A stretch of 64,000 nucleotides of DNA from Eretmocerus hayati (GCA_029851415.1 CM056744.1:97621338-97685337), one strand, 5' to 3'; shown: positions 46,195 through 59,145, counted from the stretch's first letter. Program-made: numbers and translations. The notes: generated from the sequence alone by a model not told the origin.

Positions 46195-47401
46195 GGGAAA
46201 ATTGGGGCGAATTAGGACAAGCAAGATAGCTCGGTTGAGGGCGAGTCTAGGCTTCCGCCGCGTAAATTCTCTTTCAATACCATCACAGACAATGGTTTTT
46301 ATCGCAGTTAGACCTGCCAAAACGATACTGGGAGTCCACGCTGACATAGGGGTGCTCTTCGAGGGCCTCACGTGGTTTATTTTCCCAATGCAAAAATTCA
46401 CCCTACTTCTACAAAAGTGGACGAGCCTCATCGCCGTTTGGGGGTCAAAAACTGCATTACAAAACGAAGATTTTGAGCCGTCGTGGGTCAAAATCGGCTC
46501 ACTTGGGCCCAAGTTATCGCAATTCTGCAAAAAAACGCCTGGGGGCATTTTTGGACGAATTGGTGGGGGCGAATTTGGACAATGCTAAATCCCATCTAAA
46601 ATCGGTCGAACGGTCGCGAGTCCGTGTTTTTTGAGGATAATTGTGCGTATCAAGGCCCATATGCGTTTGGGCAAATTTTTCGAAGCGCGGGAAGTTGAGG
46701 GTGAGTTAGGTGATTGAAAATGGGTCAGAAAGTGAAGTTACGATGTCCAACGACCGTTTCAGGAGTCAGTTTAGAGGTCAGAAGTCGCTTTCAACGTGTT
46801 GAGAGTTAGTGCTCGTTTTTCGCATTTTTACTCTCGCATTCGCTGATATCGGGTTGATTGTCGCCCGATATTATTTGGATAGTTGACTTAGGGCCAGTGA
46901 GGGTACCTCCAATTTGAAGAAAAACTAATGAAAGTCGACTCTTAGGAGCCGCGAGTCGATTGCTGATTTGCTGAAGACGATAGTGCATCAATGAAGCGCC
47001 TATTTCAATAATGTTACGAAATGACATAAAAATGCCTCACTTGCTGAGGCTATGGGAGGATGTAAAATTCTCAGGCGGGTTTCCCTTTTGATTTTGGGTT
47101 ATTACCACGTGTTTTGGTGGGTGTCTAATAGGTGAGGAATATTGCCGTATACCTCAATTTTGGAAGGCTGTCCAAATTTGCCCCCAAAACTTGTCAAAAG
47201 TGCCCCCAAGCTCGGGGCGAATTTGGACAGATTTTTGTTTTTCAACTTCAAAAAAAAGTATGAAAGACATGACCTTGGGCTCTGAAAAATTTTTTAAAAT
47301 CTATTCAATTGTTGAACTTCAAAGTTCCACAGCGTGCGTAGCCCCAAGTGTCGCCAGATAGCCCCACTGCAAAACCTGTCCTAATTCGGCCCACTCTCCC
47401 C
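46195..47401 (-). mobile_element. TA-flanked TIR element, family A copy 2
   Basis: 1,207 bp, inverted relative to 5193-6429 and alignable throughout. Right end complement GGGGAGAGTGGGCCGAATTA; left end GGGAAAATTGGGGCGAATTA. TA at 46193-46194 and 47402-47403. The two longest frames (46548-46165 minus, 46202-46588 plus) are mirrored in copy 1 but carry no domain, and similarity is at DNA level throughout. Confidence 0.87.
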
Positions 47402-47403
47402 TA

Positions 47404-49396
47404 CATGAATGTACCACAAACAACAGCGAGGAAAAGAATTTCAAAGTTTCGACTGCGGCATATCTCGCGCCATTATTATCCAAAAGACAAAAACGAATTC
47501 GAGATATATGCCGATTGTTTTTTCTAATTCCCCTTATTTGGGATCTCAGATACATCGTGCCCAATGACTATCAGATAGTATATCACTACCTCATCCTCGA
47601 CAAATATGTCACGTATTTTTTTCAATTGAGTTGTAGGTAGTACGCGAGCGTTTGCGGGCTGCTTCCAAATACTAGGAAACAAAAATCATAGTGAATACGA
47701 GGTTGGAAGAAAAAAAACGGAGAGCCCAAAATCAATTATGTATTGATACTTTATCCCACGATCACATAAAATGAAAACTTAAATTTACATAACCATTTCC
47801 CACTGATTTGACTCCTGAATTTCCATATCTAGCTTTTACTTATCCGATTAGATGACGAAGTTTGATTGCATCTATTGTCTAGAAATTGAACAAGTTTCTA
47901 CAATGCTATAATCATGCAGAATCGTGCTGAATTTAATTAACATCGTCGTAATGTAATTTACTTACAACGTCCCAAAATTAATTTACCCCATAACAATAAT
48001 ACAACGCATTAATAACAACGTAATTCGATAAATTCACGTGACATCAAACAACTAGGTATCCCATTTGTCCGCACCCTATACCGTTATCAAATCAAAATTT
48101 GATGCAATTTACAATAATTCTGCGCATAACCAATGCAGAGATTTGAGAATCTCATGAATTTTACTTCTACGCATCATTTCTCATTACATCACAGAATAAT
48201 CGATTCTCCCAACCTACACTTCACTGTCATGGACATACAATTTAAATAATCCTTCAGCTTATAATAGATATTGAAGAATTTTATATGATATCCATAATGA
48301 ATGGGTCGACGATCTAGTTATTCCCTTCAATACATTACAGTCGATGACGCTCATAAGCTTTTCACATTCAATTGAGAGTTAACGACCCGTGCAAACCTAC
48401 TCGAGAAGAAAGACAGAGACAGAGGGTGGAAATGCTCAGCAATTAACGCCCTCCTCCATCAATTTTCACTCTATATACCCTTATTATACACTGTATAAGA
48501 TCTAAAGTTCTCGTTTCTAACCCGAGAATATGCATATTCCACAAAAAAAATGAAAAAAATGGAAAAAAGGAAAAAAGAAAACAAGAAAACAAGAAGAATG
48601 AAGGAAAGAGTGAGTAGACACTATCAAGGGATTTTCATTTGATGTTGGTATAGAGTTGGAGCTTGACGTATATAATACTCATTCACACGCTTGCGTCATG
48701 AGCTTACGAGCTTATAAAGATATGTGTCTACGTTCGTAGGCGTGAATATAATTATAAACTATCAGAGTTTATTTTTTGTAACAGATGAAGAAGATGCTGA
48801 TGCGATTTCTTTTTATAGCCTACAGAGGACGCTTTAGAAAACTTTACCCTCATGACAATGTGGCGCAGCGGAATGAAAATATCATTATTGAATGCGAATA
48901 CGGGAGTTTCCTCTATGTTTTAAGGCTATTTTAGACTAATAAGGGAAGACTCAACAGATAGATCTCTACAGGATGACAACTAAATTTTGAATATCAAAGT
49001 GGAGATCATCATTACAATTGATCATAATTAGTTTTAATTGAAAAATTGATCATAGTGAGATGGGTGGGGGAGGGGGGGGGAAGAGGGGGGGTATCATCCA
49101 AATTTTTCCAAAATTGTCGCCCTGCTGAGCCAAATTTTCAAACATCGCGAGAATATATTTTGTGAAGATGCGTATTCACGGAGAATATGTAATTTCATAG
49201 TTCAAGAGCCTGAAAATTAATAAAAATTTTACCAGCGAGCTTGACATATAACATTTGAGGACTTGAAAAAATATGACATTTAGACAAAGTTCATTGACCA
49301 CTGATGAAGCCACACTAAATCACAAATCCAATCAAAGTTTCCTCTTGAAAAATACATCAGTTACATGCAGAGGGTGAACTTGATGGTTAGATCAAA
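47404..49396. other. No gene recognised
   Basis: AT-rich. A purine tract (GAAAAAAATGGAAAAAAGG type) lies near 48540-48605. A G-rich tract, with a nine-base G run at 49072-49080 and GGGGGGG at about 49085-49091, lies near 49060-49092. Confidence 0.55.
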
Positions 49397-51228
49397 ATGG
49401 GTAAATGAATAAAAAATAACGATATAATCGAATAGAATGTTCATTTTTCATCCCCACCATTTGTGCTTCAAATTCGAACTAAAAGCCGAAAGAGGCAAAA
49501 GATTGACACTCTGCCACTTTGAACCGCGAAATACCCGAAAAATTCAAATAGAAAGCATACTCTATGTGAGCATAGAAAGATATCTTATTTCCTGTACATT
49601 CGTATGAAAAGAAGAAACACCCGGTTCCATCGCTTCTACGCCGAGGAATATGCATTTTCATCTCTCAATAACTTTTTTTACCGTCTAAATCGAAAGGAAC
49701 ATTGAATCATCTAAATTCCTATATGTATAGGATATCCACTTTGATACCAAATCGTATTCATTTAATACACAATAATCTGGGCACACTCATGTCCCGAGTT
49801 CCAACATGGAATATATTAGGATAAACTAAAACACTGAATCATCATTTCGATAGCTCCCGACCTTGAGATTGTGGTAGTAACATCTAGTGGACTCTAGCGT
49901 GGAAGATTGTTCATCAAAGATATTCACAAGCTCGTACTTATTTAGACGGATCTAATCCACACAATGGACAATCATCGTCATATGTGCTTGAAGTGTTGGA
50001 TTCGGTTACGCTCTGTAGATATTACTCTCATCAAATGGATAACATGGATAGATCCCAAATCAAACCTTTATACTCTCAAGAAAGTGACATTTAGATGGAT
50101 TTTCGGCGGAGATTTAGTTTGTCGTGGAATTTTCGGAACAAAACCAGGAGATTATGGTATGATATGATATGATATGATATAAGTTTTATTGAGGCTATCG
50201 GGTAAAACCCTATGTAGCCCTGCAAAGTAAAATACAGTTTCAATCACAATTATCGATTAGTTCTTATGCTAGAGTGAGTATCATGGTATAATATTTCGAA
50301 AAGGAAATATAATGAGATTTCTGATTGATTTATGTACACGATGAGCAAGTACAACTAGTATTACTATCATAAGCAGCATAATTTTACATAGTACAGACGA
50401 CTACCAATAATCAGCTCAAAATTCATCTGATTATGATCAAAATTTGCTAACTTCAATGACTGTAGAATATGCTCGGGTATATACAGATCGCGGCTCAATG
50501 CAAAATCATACAAATTAAACTAAACTAAACCGATCGTGAGGATTTTGACTCAGAATGAGACTATTTGCATGATGGAAGTCAAAGCTGTAGACATGTGTTG
50601 TAGTTCAGCCTTAAGCCCATATGGCGATGATTGTACTTTCTGTGGATTCGATCCGTATATGCCAGCTTGTGAATATCCTTTTGATGAATAATTCTCCCCG
50701 CATAAGTCGACTGGATTTTACTCCTACAATCACAAGCTCGTGAGCTATCGAAATGATGAATCAGTGTTTTGATTTACCCTATTCCATATTGGAACTCGGG
50801 GCATGAGTGTGCCTAGATTATTGTGCATTGAACGAATACGATTTGGTACCAAAGTGGATCCCATCGAACTGTTGGCAGCATTGTGTACATAGAAATTCAG
50901 ATTACTCAATGTTCCTGTCAATTTGGACGGTAAAAAAACTGATATTGAGAGATAAAAATGCATATTCCTGGGCGTAGAAGCAATGGAATCGGGCGTTCTA
51001 TTTTTTCATTTGAAAATACAAAAAAAATGCTACCTTTGAATTGTGAGATAAAGTATGCTTTGAGTTTGAACATTTCGAGTATTTTGCGGTTCAAAGTGTC
51101 AGTGGGTCAATTTCCCACCTTTATCGGCTTTTAGTTTGAATTTGAAGCATTTTGAAGCAAAAACAGTCGGGATGAAAAAGGTTTATTCTATTTGATTCTA
51201 TCGTTATACTATTCATTCACTTCCCCAT
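49397..51228. mobile_element. Fold-back element 5 with interrupted loop
   Basis: Arms of about 600 bp. Left 49397-50000 (TGGGTAAATGAAT start) and right about 50612-51228. Shared blocks include GATATTCACAAGCT, GACAATCATCGTCATATG, CCCGAGTTCCAACATGGAAT and TATGCATTTTCATCTCTCAAT. Several short insertions or deletions separate the arms. The loop of about 610 bp contains a LINE-like 3' tail (listed separately). Confidence 0.85.
50158..50230 (-). mobile_element. LINE/SINE-like 3' tail with ATATC repeats
   Basis: Read on the minus strand: GGGCTACATAGGGTTTTACC, CGATAGCCTC, AATAAAACTTA and then TATCA repeats (about 4.5 units, 50158-50180). A polyadenylation-like signal directly before a short tandem tail is typical of the 3' end of some insect non-LTR elements. 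The 5' extent is unknown but probably stays inside the fold-back loop. Confidence 0.5.
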
Positions 51229-51956
51229 GGCAGGCTTGGGCAAGCCAGGAAATGTAAAAAAAAAACGTCATTTTCTGCTATTTTCGGAATTTTCTGAGCG
51301 ATTTTGTGGATAAAATGCCAATGTAATTGACACCAAATGAAAGTATAGGAAAGAGGCAACATTTTTATTCCGTATCAATTTTCCGCCAAACCCCACTCCG
51401 TTTGATTAGTCACCCTTCGACGTACAAAATTCACACAAAACCGACAGAAAAAGCGATTTTTTGATACCTGGCCCTCATTTCCTATCAATCAAAACACCCA
51501 TGAAAGTTGTATCTTCCGGCTATCCGAGAACACGATCCAACAAGATTCAGAGTGGTACATAATCGGGGTTCAGTGTAAAATGCAAGAAAGCACATTCTTC
51601 GTGTATTTCAAATGAGGCATTCTTCTGCCTAACCACTAGGAAACGGTCGAGTTTTCAGACACCCAAAACACGCATCTCAGTGCAACCTGGGACCCTGAAC
51701 CTCTGGAGCAGATTTAGCCTCATTTGCAACAGGTCATTTTGAGGGAAGCAGAGATTTATAAAATACCGGGGACATTCGATAGAATCTGGAATATTGTCTA
51801 ATAATTAGCGATAAACAACGATGAAAGTACCAATCATCTGAGATAGACACTCGGATAGACATCAGCGAAACTCACCAAGAAATCTTGAGATGTATCGAGT
51901 GATCTTTCTCTGTGAAAGTGTAGTTCCATAGAATTCATTAGATCTGTTTGGCTCGG
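51229..51956. other. No gene recognised
   Basis: AT-rich, no repeat partner in the window, no open frame of note. Confidence 0.5.
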
Positions 51957-52095
51957 ATTCATAGTCGTTAATCCGAGATCAGGATCGGTGGATTAGGAGC
52001 GCTGCGATCGCTGTGCCCAAGTGTTAAAAACCTCGCCATAGCGATCGCAGCACCTTAAATCCGCTGACTCTAATATCGGATTAACGACTATGAAT
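51957..52095. mobile_element. 139-bp MITE-like palindrome
   Basis: Ends ATTCATAGTCGTTAATCCGA / complement. Inner stem GGATTnAGGnGCTGCGATCGC pairs with GCGATCGCAGCACCTTAAATCC. About 55-bp arms around a 25-bp loop. Non-coding; single copy in the window. Confidence 0.8.
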
Positions 52096-52448
52096 TCCAG
52101 CCTTGGTACTGTTCATAGTTTGATCTTCCAAAATCCTCGGTATTCCTGTTCGAAGTGGAAATACTACGTTTTAGTGTAGGCCCAGCTAGCCAAGTTTGCT
52201 TACACTTTTATAAACTTTTTATAAAAATTTCATGAGTTCACGAATTTCATTCTGCCACTTTGATATATTTAAAGAATGCAGTTTACGAAAAAACGCTGGG
52301 AGAAATTGTCAAAAGTTGGCTGAGATAATTCATTTATCAAGATTAGAATGTTTGTGCCATTTGAATTTTGCAAATTTGTTTTGGGCGGAGTCAGGAAGGT
52401 ATACCGTGTATATTATATATACCTTTCTCTTACTATAATGCTAGTGTT

Positions 52449-53140
52449 ATTGCCTCTCTTGCTACTGTTCATTCGGCTTGTGAATATTTTTGATAAGTCA
52501 GAGGCCCCTGAAACGCTTTTGTAGCTCAAAAATGATATTTGTAAAGTGATGGGTAGTGATCAATTGATGGTATTAAAAAGAGGTTTCTTATAAAGTTCAA
52601 GAGGATGACATTTTGTTGAACTAGTACCGCTGATAGTTATAACCACCCACCAGCCCCTCTAGCCACCCACTCATCAACCTGTCGGCCCTCAACCTATCCA
52701 CCTACTGAATCTCCTGCGCCCTCATCCATAACCCACACGGCCACCTACTATATTTTAGTCATCCCAGCCCAGTCTATGAGCCAGATCACCCAGGACCATT
52801 TCAGAGCATTCTAGACCATGCCAAAACTTCCAGCTCATACCAGTTTGTTACATATCGTCCTAGACCATTCCAGACCATTCCAGATCGTTCCAGACCATCC
52901 CACACCGGACCAACTCGTCTTAGACCATTCAGTCCGTAACAGATCAAACTAGACTGTCGTAGACCATTCTAGACCATGTCAGGGCGTCCCGGGTTATTCA
53001 AGATTATTTCAGATTGTTTCAGACCATGCCAGAACTTCCAGATCGTCTCAGATCGTTCCAGACCACCCCAGTCAGTTCCAGATCGTCTTAGACCATTCTA
53101 TACCGAACCAGACCATACCAGACCGTACCAGAACTACGGA
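52449..53140 (+). repeat. Repeat S copy 2 with 10-bp-periodic CCAGACC array
   Basis: Same order as 17570-18140: TTGCCTCTCTTGCTACTG start, ACATTTTGTTGAA block, CCACCCA-rich block, then an array of diverged 10-bp units (CAGACCATTC) at about 52780-53130. The array is longer than in copy 1. Confidence 0.82.
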
Positions 53141-53597
53141 CTCTCTGTGATTTCTTCAAAATAGATAAAAAAATAAAATAGATTCTCGAAAAGAGAACAA
53201 ACAACGAGTAAAGCCTCGTCACATTTCCAACGTGCCATTCACAAACTGAAGTCTCATACGATGATGAAAAATATTATTCATGAGCATTTTTCTCGCGATG
53301 ACTTTTTCCATCGAATACTGAATGTAGAATTCTTTGTTTTTTTGGAAAATTCTGACATTTAGAGAACATTATTTGTAAACTTGAGACATAATTTGAGCCG
53401 ATGAATCGGAAAAATAATTGGATAATCTTTCTACTCCTTTTCAAAAGTATCATAGTTTTTGATAAATACGAAAAAATTGGCATTGTAATTTGCGCGATTC
53501 TGTTCATAGCGATTTTTTAAACTCATTGTCAACTACAGTACAGTGACTACTACGCAAATAATCAATAATTCATGGATAACTAAGTTATGAAATATGT

Positions 53598-53987
53598 TTA
53601 AGGCGATGCGGTCACCGTGCACCGTGACCATGGGCCTTGAAAATACACCTTACATAAAAAGTTTGATGATTCAAAGTGTGAGACGAGTTGTCGGATACTT
53701 GTTTCTGTCCAGCTTGTATTCCTCAATCCGTCGCTTAGTCCAAATCACCAGAAAATCGGAGAAAAGTGGGAATAACTCGGCCGCGGGAACCTCCTAACCT
53801 ATAATATACGCACATTTTCATTCCCAACTTTCTCCGATTCTATTGCAATTCGGGCTTAACGAAGAGCAGACAAATCTAAGTTAGATGATGACAAATATTT
53901 GTGCGCTCGTCGTTTAGCCCAAATTGCAACAGAATCGGAGGAAGTTGGGAATGATTTTCAGCCTGCGTGGTGACCGCATCGCCTTAA
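53598..53987. mobile_element. TTAA-flanked TIR element
   Basis: 390 bp including TTAA at each end (53598-53601, 53984-53987). Inverted ends GGCGATGCGGTCACC. The interior repeats CCAACTTTCTCCGATTCTnTTGCAATT-like blocks in both directions, giving a second inner stem. TTAA flanks suggest piggyBac-type mobilisation, although the terminal bases do not match the classic CCC start. Confidence 0.75.
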
Positions 53988-56262
53988 GGAGTTGACACAA
54001 AACAAAATTAGGAAATTCTTCTTGAACTATTCCCGCAGAAAAGACCTCTGATTTATCAACATCATATCATATTTGGATACTGCCTGAACCATTGAATAAT
54101 TGCAACCAAGAGAATGTAAAATTAATAACGTGAAATACGGTTCAAAAAGCTATATACTCCGGGTCGATCGACAGCAGAACCTTTTCAAATTCCTCTCAAT
54201 TTATCAAAAGCAATATGTCAAAGGGACGAAACACGACGCAAAAAATATCGGAATAACCAAGGGCCATTGAGTAAGGTTCAATTTCACCATCGAAGCAAAG
54301 TACCTACACACATCATACAAGACTCAAATGAAAACGCCCACGATGAGATGTCAACTTCATACATTGCATGGAAAACCCAGAGATGAAGTATTATGACACA
54401 ATGTGTCGTTATACTATCGCTCTTTCACTAGAAAATTGTAGAGAGGGTTATTGGATCGATCGATCGGTCTCGGCGACTCTCACAAATTAATTCACGGAAA
54501 TGAAACATGATACTACACATAGATGATCAAACTTCCCCCTGACGATTATTATACAATTGAGTACGATGATTTCTGAACGGAAGGCTCAAATCGATATGGG
54601 TATGGGTATATAAATGATCACGATGAAGTTACTTTAGCGTGAAAGCTTGATTCGGCGATGTTCATCATAATCAAATTCTCCCATCGTGCGTCAATTGACC
54701 GGCAATCTCATTATCTATCATGCTCAAATTCATCTATTAGAGGATAGGTGCTATGTTCATATGGCTTCCATTATGTTAATCTTTTGGTAGAATGGAGTGC
54801 AGGGTGGGTCCTGTGATGGCTCGATGATCGAATTATTAATCTTGACAGATTTTGTGGTAGATAGACATTTTCCATGGAAAGAGTCTGTCACTCTGTCATT
54901 CATTTACCATCTGGTGAATTCCGCGTGCGTGGAAATTTTATTGAATCTTTTGTTTTTTGGAGCCTCAGGAAGTGCAAATTGTTGCCAATTTTTCTCATTT
55001 TTTCAATTCTATTGAAACTTTATGAATGATACTTCAATCTTGCTGACATTTTCATTGTATGTATGTATCTTTTTCAGGTCTTTGAGGGATTTTAAACTTG
55101 GTTAGTATTTTCTCTGTCCACTTCTGAATGATTTATACATGTAGAGCTTTGTGAGTCGGATTCGAAGCTTGATGATCGTTTGAAAAATGAATTGGCTTCC
55201 GTGGACTAAACATCTTGAGAACAATATCTCACCTCATTCATATTTTTCTATGTCATTAATATTCTTTTTGAAAGATGTGGGGGATACTTCGCATGACGTC
55301 AGTAGAGGACCAAATGGATTTTCAAATGTCGGAAGAATGTTTATTCCTGGAGGTCATGATTATAATATATTTTATCGTATCTCTTCTATGTGACACGAAC
55401 GTATTCCTGTCTGATATTAGGTTGGAGTAAATTGGAGTGCTCTAAGAAAAAATTGGGAGGAGGTGCATTGATACTATTTTTCTCGATCGAATTGGAATAG
55501 GCAAGGTGTGCCTAATTCGCCCCCACTCAAGATCTCAGAAGAGAAGTTACGTAGATCTTGCCGCTCATTTTTATCGTGTTTTTCTTGTTAGAATATGGTT
55601 GTAATGATTTAGAATGGCCATTGCGTTCCTCAAAACGAATATATCGTTTTAGCAACTTTCGACTTGTTTCTTCTCAGGTAAAAGGAATTACATGGAAGAA
55701 GTTTGGCTCAGCCAATTCCAATGTAATTCAGCTCATTCTTTTGTCATTGATTCAACTTTGAAATACTTTTTGCAGAATTGCAGAATCCAGTTTCTAACTG
55801 ATTCACGAGCATATTACTGAATAGAGTGCGTTATGTCTAATTTGACCACATATCATTTTTCTGGATTTCTTCTTCGCCCCATGAAAATCCATCCATTCAA
55901 CTCAGATATTACTCAGACAACGACACAATTCTGAAAGAGCATCGTCAGAGCCACTTTGGGCTTTCGAACAATGAAAACGGAGCTCTTTCGGAACCCTGTC
56001 GGAGTATCAAGATTTGACACCCATTGGCGACCTTTAACAACAATACTCCGGGGATTCTGGACGAGGACATTCCAACAATTCTAAAATTACTCTGAATGAG
56101 CTCTTAGTGAGTATCAACTTAATAGTTATTTCTGCATTCGTAAGAGTCTATAATAACTGTCACTCAATCGGTACTTTTAGAGCTCAGGGAGGATTCCGTT
56201 AATTTTTTTTGCACAAAAATGCCTACTCACCGAAATCTTCCGAACTTAATGAATATTTCCAA
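53988..56262. other. No gene recognised
   Basis: AT-rich. GCCTAATTCGCCCCCACTC at 55511-55529 resembles a family A end and may be a solo remnant. Open frames are short. Confidence 0.5.
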
Positions 56263-57552
56263 CCCTGGTAGAAATGGTGAGCATTTTTTGGCCAATAACT
56301 GGCCAAATCGGATGGCCACTGGCCATAAATTGGCCAACTATGTAATACTTTTTTGGCCAGTTTTTGGCCAATGGGATTAAGCACGAATCTATTTCAGCGG
56401 CTCTTCGAATTGTTTCATAATGAATTTTGTCAATTGTATAAGCAATATCTATCTTTCCTGAAATTCTTAGCCGATGAGCACGTCAAGCTTCAATATATTA
56501 TACAAATGAAATTGGAGATCTTGATAGATATTGTCTTTCGGAACTACCGGAATTACCAGGATTACAGCATGGTTTTATTATGAATATTTGCATGAAACTG
56601 TCAAGGACATCGATAAAATGAATGCGAGATGACGGTTCAAAAATTCTGGAAATGTTCATGAAGTAATCAGGAAATATGAGGATAGTATTCTAGGATATGG
56701 AATAGTGTTCACGAGAAAAAAATTTGACCAAAGAGTGTGATTAGCTCAGATACTCAAAATGTCAAACATAACCTCAACACCCGTAATGTTGGACAAGGTT
56801 GGCTCTTACCCTTTCGATGATCATATCTGGGCTTGGAGGGGTATTCGAAGACTCAAAAGGCAATTTTCTATATTGAGATAATGATGAAATCCATTAATCA
56901 AAAATCCTGAGGAGATGTTTATCAATGATTTCACGTTGATAATTCAATAATAATTACTGAAAATTATCAAACCAATCACCCTCAAAGATGAATTTTACCA
57001 TTATCTCAACCCAAAAGTTGCCTTGGGACCCTACGAAAGCACAGATGTGTTCATCGATAGAGTAAGCGTCAACCTCAATTCTGGTATTTACGTGTATTCA
57101 GTGCTTTTTTGAGGTTATGTTTGACGATTTGAGTATATAAGCTATCAGAATGGCCAATTTACCACATAAATAAGATACATTTGTGGGTACTTTCATAAAA
57201 TATGTAACTCCCCTGAAATATGTGACATGAGCTCTAAAATCACTAATTGGGGAATTCTCAAAAATTCATAAGCACATGTTAACCGTTCCCTTAAGAAACG
57301 AAATAGACGATTTATCTTTGAGTTATATATACCATTTTGAAACTTGATTGTCAATTCTTGAGGTTACGTTGGCAGAAATATGGCCAGAAATTGGCCATTT
57401 TTTGGCCATTTAAATCAGACCATTTTTAACCTCAGAAAACTGGCCAAGAATTGGCCATTTTTTGGCCATTTATATGAGACCATTTCTAACCTAAGAAAAC
57501 TGGCCAAAAATTGGTCAGGTGGCCAAAAAAAATGCTCAGATTTCTACCAGGG
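56263..57552. mobile_element. TTGGCCA-rich TIR element
   Basis: 1,290 bp, ends CCCTGGTAGAAATGGTGAGC / GCTCAGATTTCTACCAGGG. Subterminal zones hold many copies of TTGGCCA / TGGCCAnnTTGGCCA on both sides (56290-56375; 57380-57535). The right zone also contains a 69-bp direct duplication (TTGGCCATTTTTTGGCCATT). A nested inverted repeat spans about 56745-57135 (TCAAACATAACCTCAA / TTGAGGTTATGTTTGA). No transposase frame. Confidence 0.84.
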
Positions 57553-57926
57553 CAAAGAGTACGAAGAATCCACAATACGTTTGGAGAAAAAAAATTATTC
57601 ACCAGGGGGTTCCGACGATCCTTTATTGGACTCAGATCTTCACCACTCGGCTATTCTGATTCTTGTTGTTTGATAATGTTGAGAAATTGTATACAGGTTT
57701 TCGACACTCTATAAGTTATTATGCTGGAAAGGAATATACAAACCGAGTATCATCTTCTCAAATACTCGCGATACTATCCGATTACATCGAAATTTCTGGA
57801 ATCAGGATGAAATATGTAAAATTTTACTAAAAATCATAACCTTAAATTTCATTGAGACAATCTTAAAATAGAATACAGATGTCCAGAGATAAATTGAGGA
57901 GCGGTGGATCTTCCCGGGTATAACTG

Positions 57927-58258
57927 AAAAGGGGAGTCCGGAGGGTCCGGGTCGCCAAATCTCACCCAACTTTTTTCACAGTCTTGTACCACCTGAAATA
58001 TGAAGAATCCGGCGTAACTCCGCCATATAGACCTTCTGTTCAGAGTTACGGGAAAAAAACGTTAGCATTGCGAGTATATCCATACATATCACTTTTTAAC
58101 ATGGGCCAATATGAGCAATGCTAATGTTTTTGAATGTAGCTCTAAATAAGAAGACCATTTGACAGAGTTACTCTGGTTTCTTCATATTCTAGGTGGTGCA
58201 AGACTGTGAAAAAAGTCTGGTGAGCTTTGGTGACCCGCACTTCGTGGGTCCCCCTTGT
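57927..58258. mobile_element. ACAAGG-TIR family MITE, copy 3
   Basis: 332 bp, ends AAAAGGGGAGTCCGGAGGGT / complement ...GGTCCCCCTTGT. Arms of about 130 bp, centre GTTAGCATTGCGAGTAT / AGCAATGCTAATG. Nearly the same length as copy 1 (331 bp), which supports the boundaries. Confidence 0.86.
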
Positions 58259-58697
58259 GAGTTAGATTTAATTGGAACTGTTCTTCTTGATACTTGCTTC
58301 GGATTACATCACTTCATCAAAGTTTTTTTGATCCAATTTCACTGATAGAATCACCCGTAAAAAGAGAATTTTATTTCAAGAAAACCGACGGTGCTAAAAA
58401 AATTCACCGGTCTGTAGGGCTTCTAAGAAAGCTCCGAAAACATTCCTCTTTCAGTCCCGAATTACTCCCTAAGAAATTCTTCTATAACTCCCATAACCTT
58501 CTGCTGAGGTTCCTACCGATATAAAATTTCGCTACCTTAACGGAGCTCTTTCGGAGCTGGTCGGAACATGTAGTATATAGGACCTTTTCCAGAATCTTGT
58601 TGGATTCATTTTTGAATTGTGTCATTGTTTGGGTTATGAAAGGGTGTGAAAAACGCTGCAAAATTAACAAAGAAACGTCTCGGTTGAGCAGACGCAT

Positions 58698-59145
58698 TTT
58701 ATGGGGTCGATGGACATCACACATCAGCTCGGCTGATTATCGAAAACACTTGGATGGGTGGCCGCTCATCTAGGCCTAATAATCAACCCAGGCTCGCTGT
58801 CTCTTTCGATCGATTAGCTGACATTTACACCCCAACAATGTGAGTAGGAGGCACTATAGGATACAGTTCCTCGATGTTTATGTTTACGAAAAGTATACCA
58901 ACACGAGTACGACAAAGGTATCAAACTCTACGGAACAGGTTTTTTTTCTTCCTTCAGCAGTTTATACCCTCGCTCCGTACGGACATGATTCCCGGACAAA
59001 TGCGGAAAGAAATAGATTAGGATGAGGGGCTAGATCTCAAACATACCACTGTAGAAACACGAAACATTAAACCCACGAGATTCACCCCGGTTGATATGGT
59101 TGATTGGCCGAGAAGGGGGATTGTCGAACACACACAAACAAAAAA
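58698..59145 (+). mobile_element. 5S-rRNA-headed SINE, copy 2 (uninterrupted)
   Basis: The 5S-like head retains CAGCTCGGCTGAT, then CACTTGGATGGGTGGCCGCT, but lacks about 30 nt present in copy 1 between them. The body matches copy 1: GTGAGTAGGAGGCAC, GATTCCCGGACAAATGCGGA, GCTAGATCTCAAAC, AACCCACGAGATTCACCCC. It ends in an A-rich tail. It lacks the 1.24-kb insertion and so preserves the empty target site (about 58822-58830). Confidence 0.75.
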
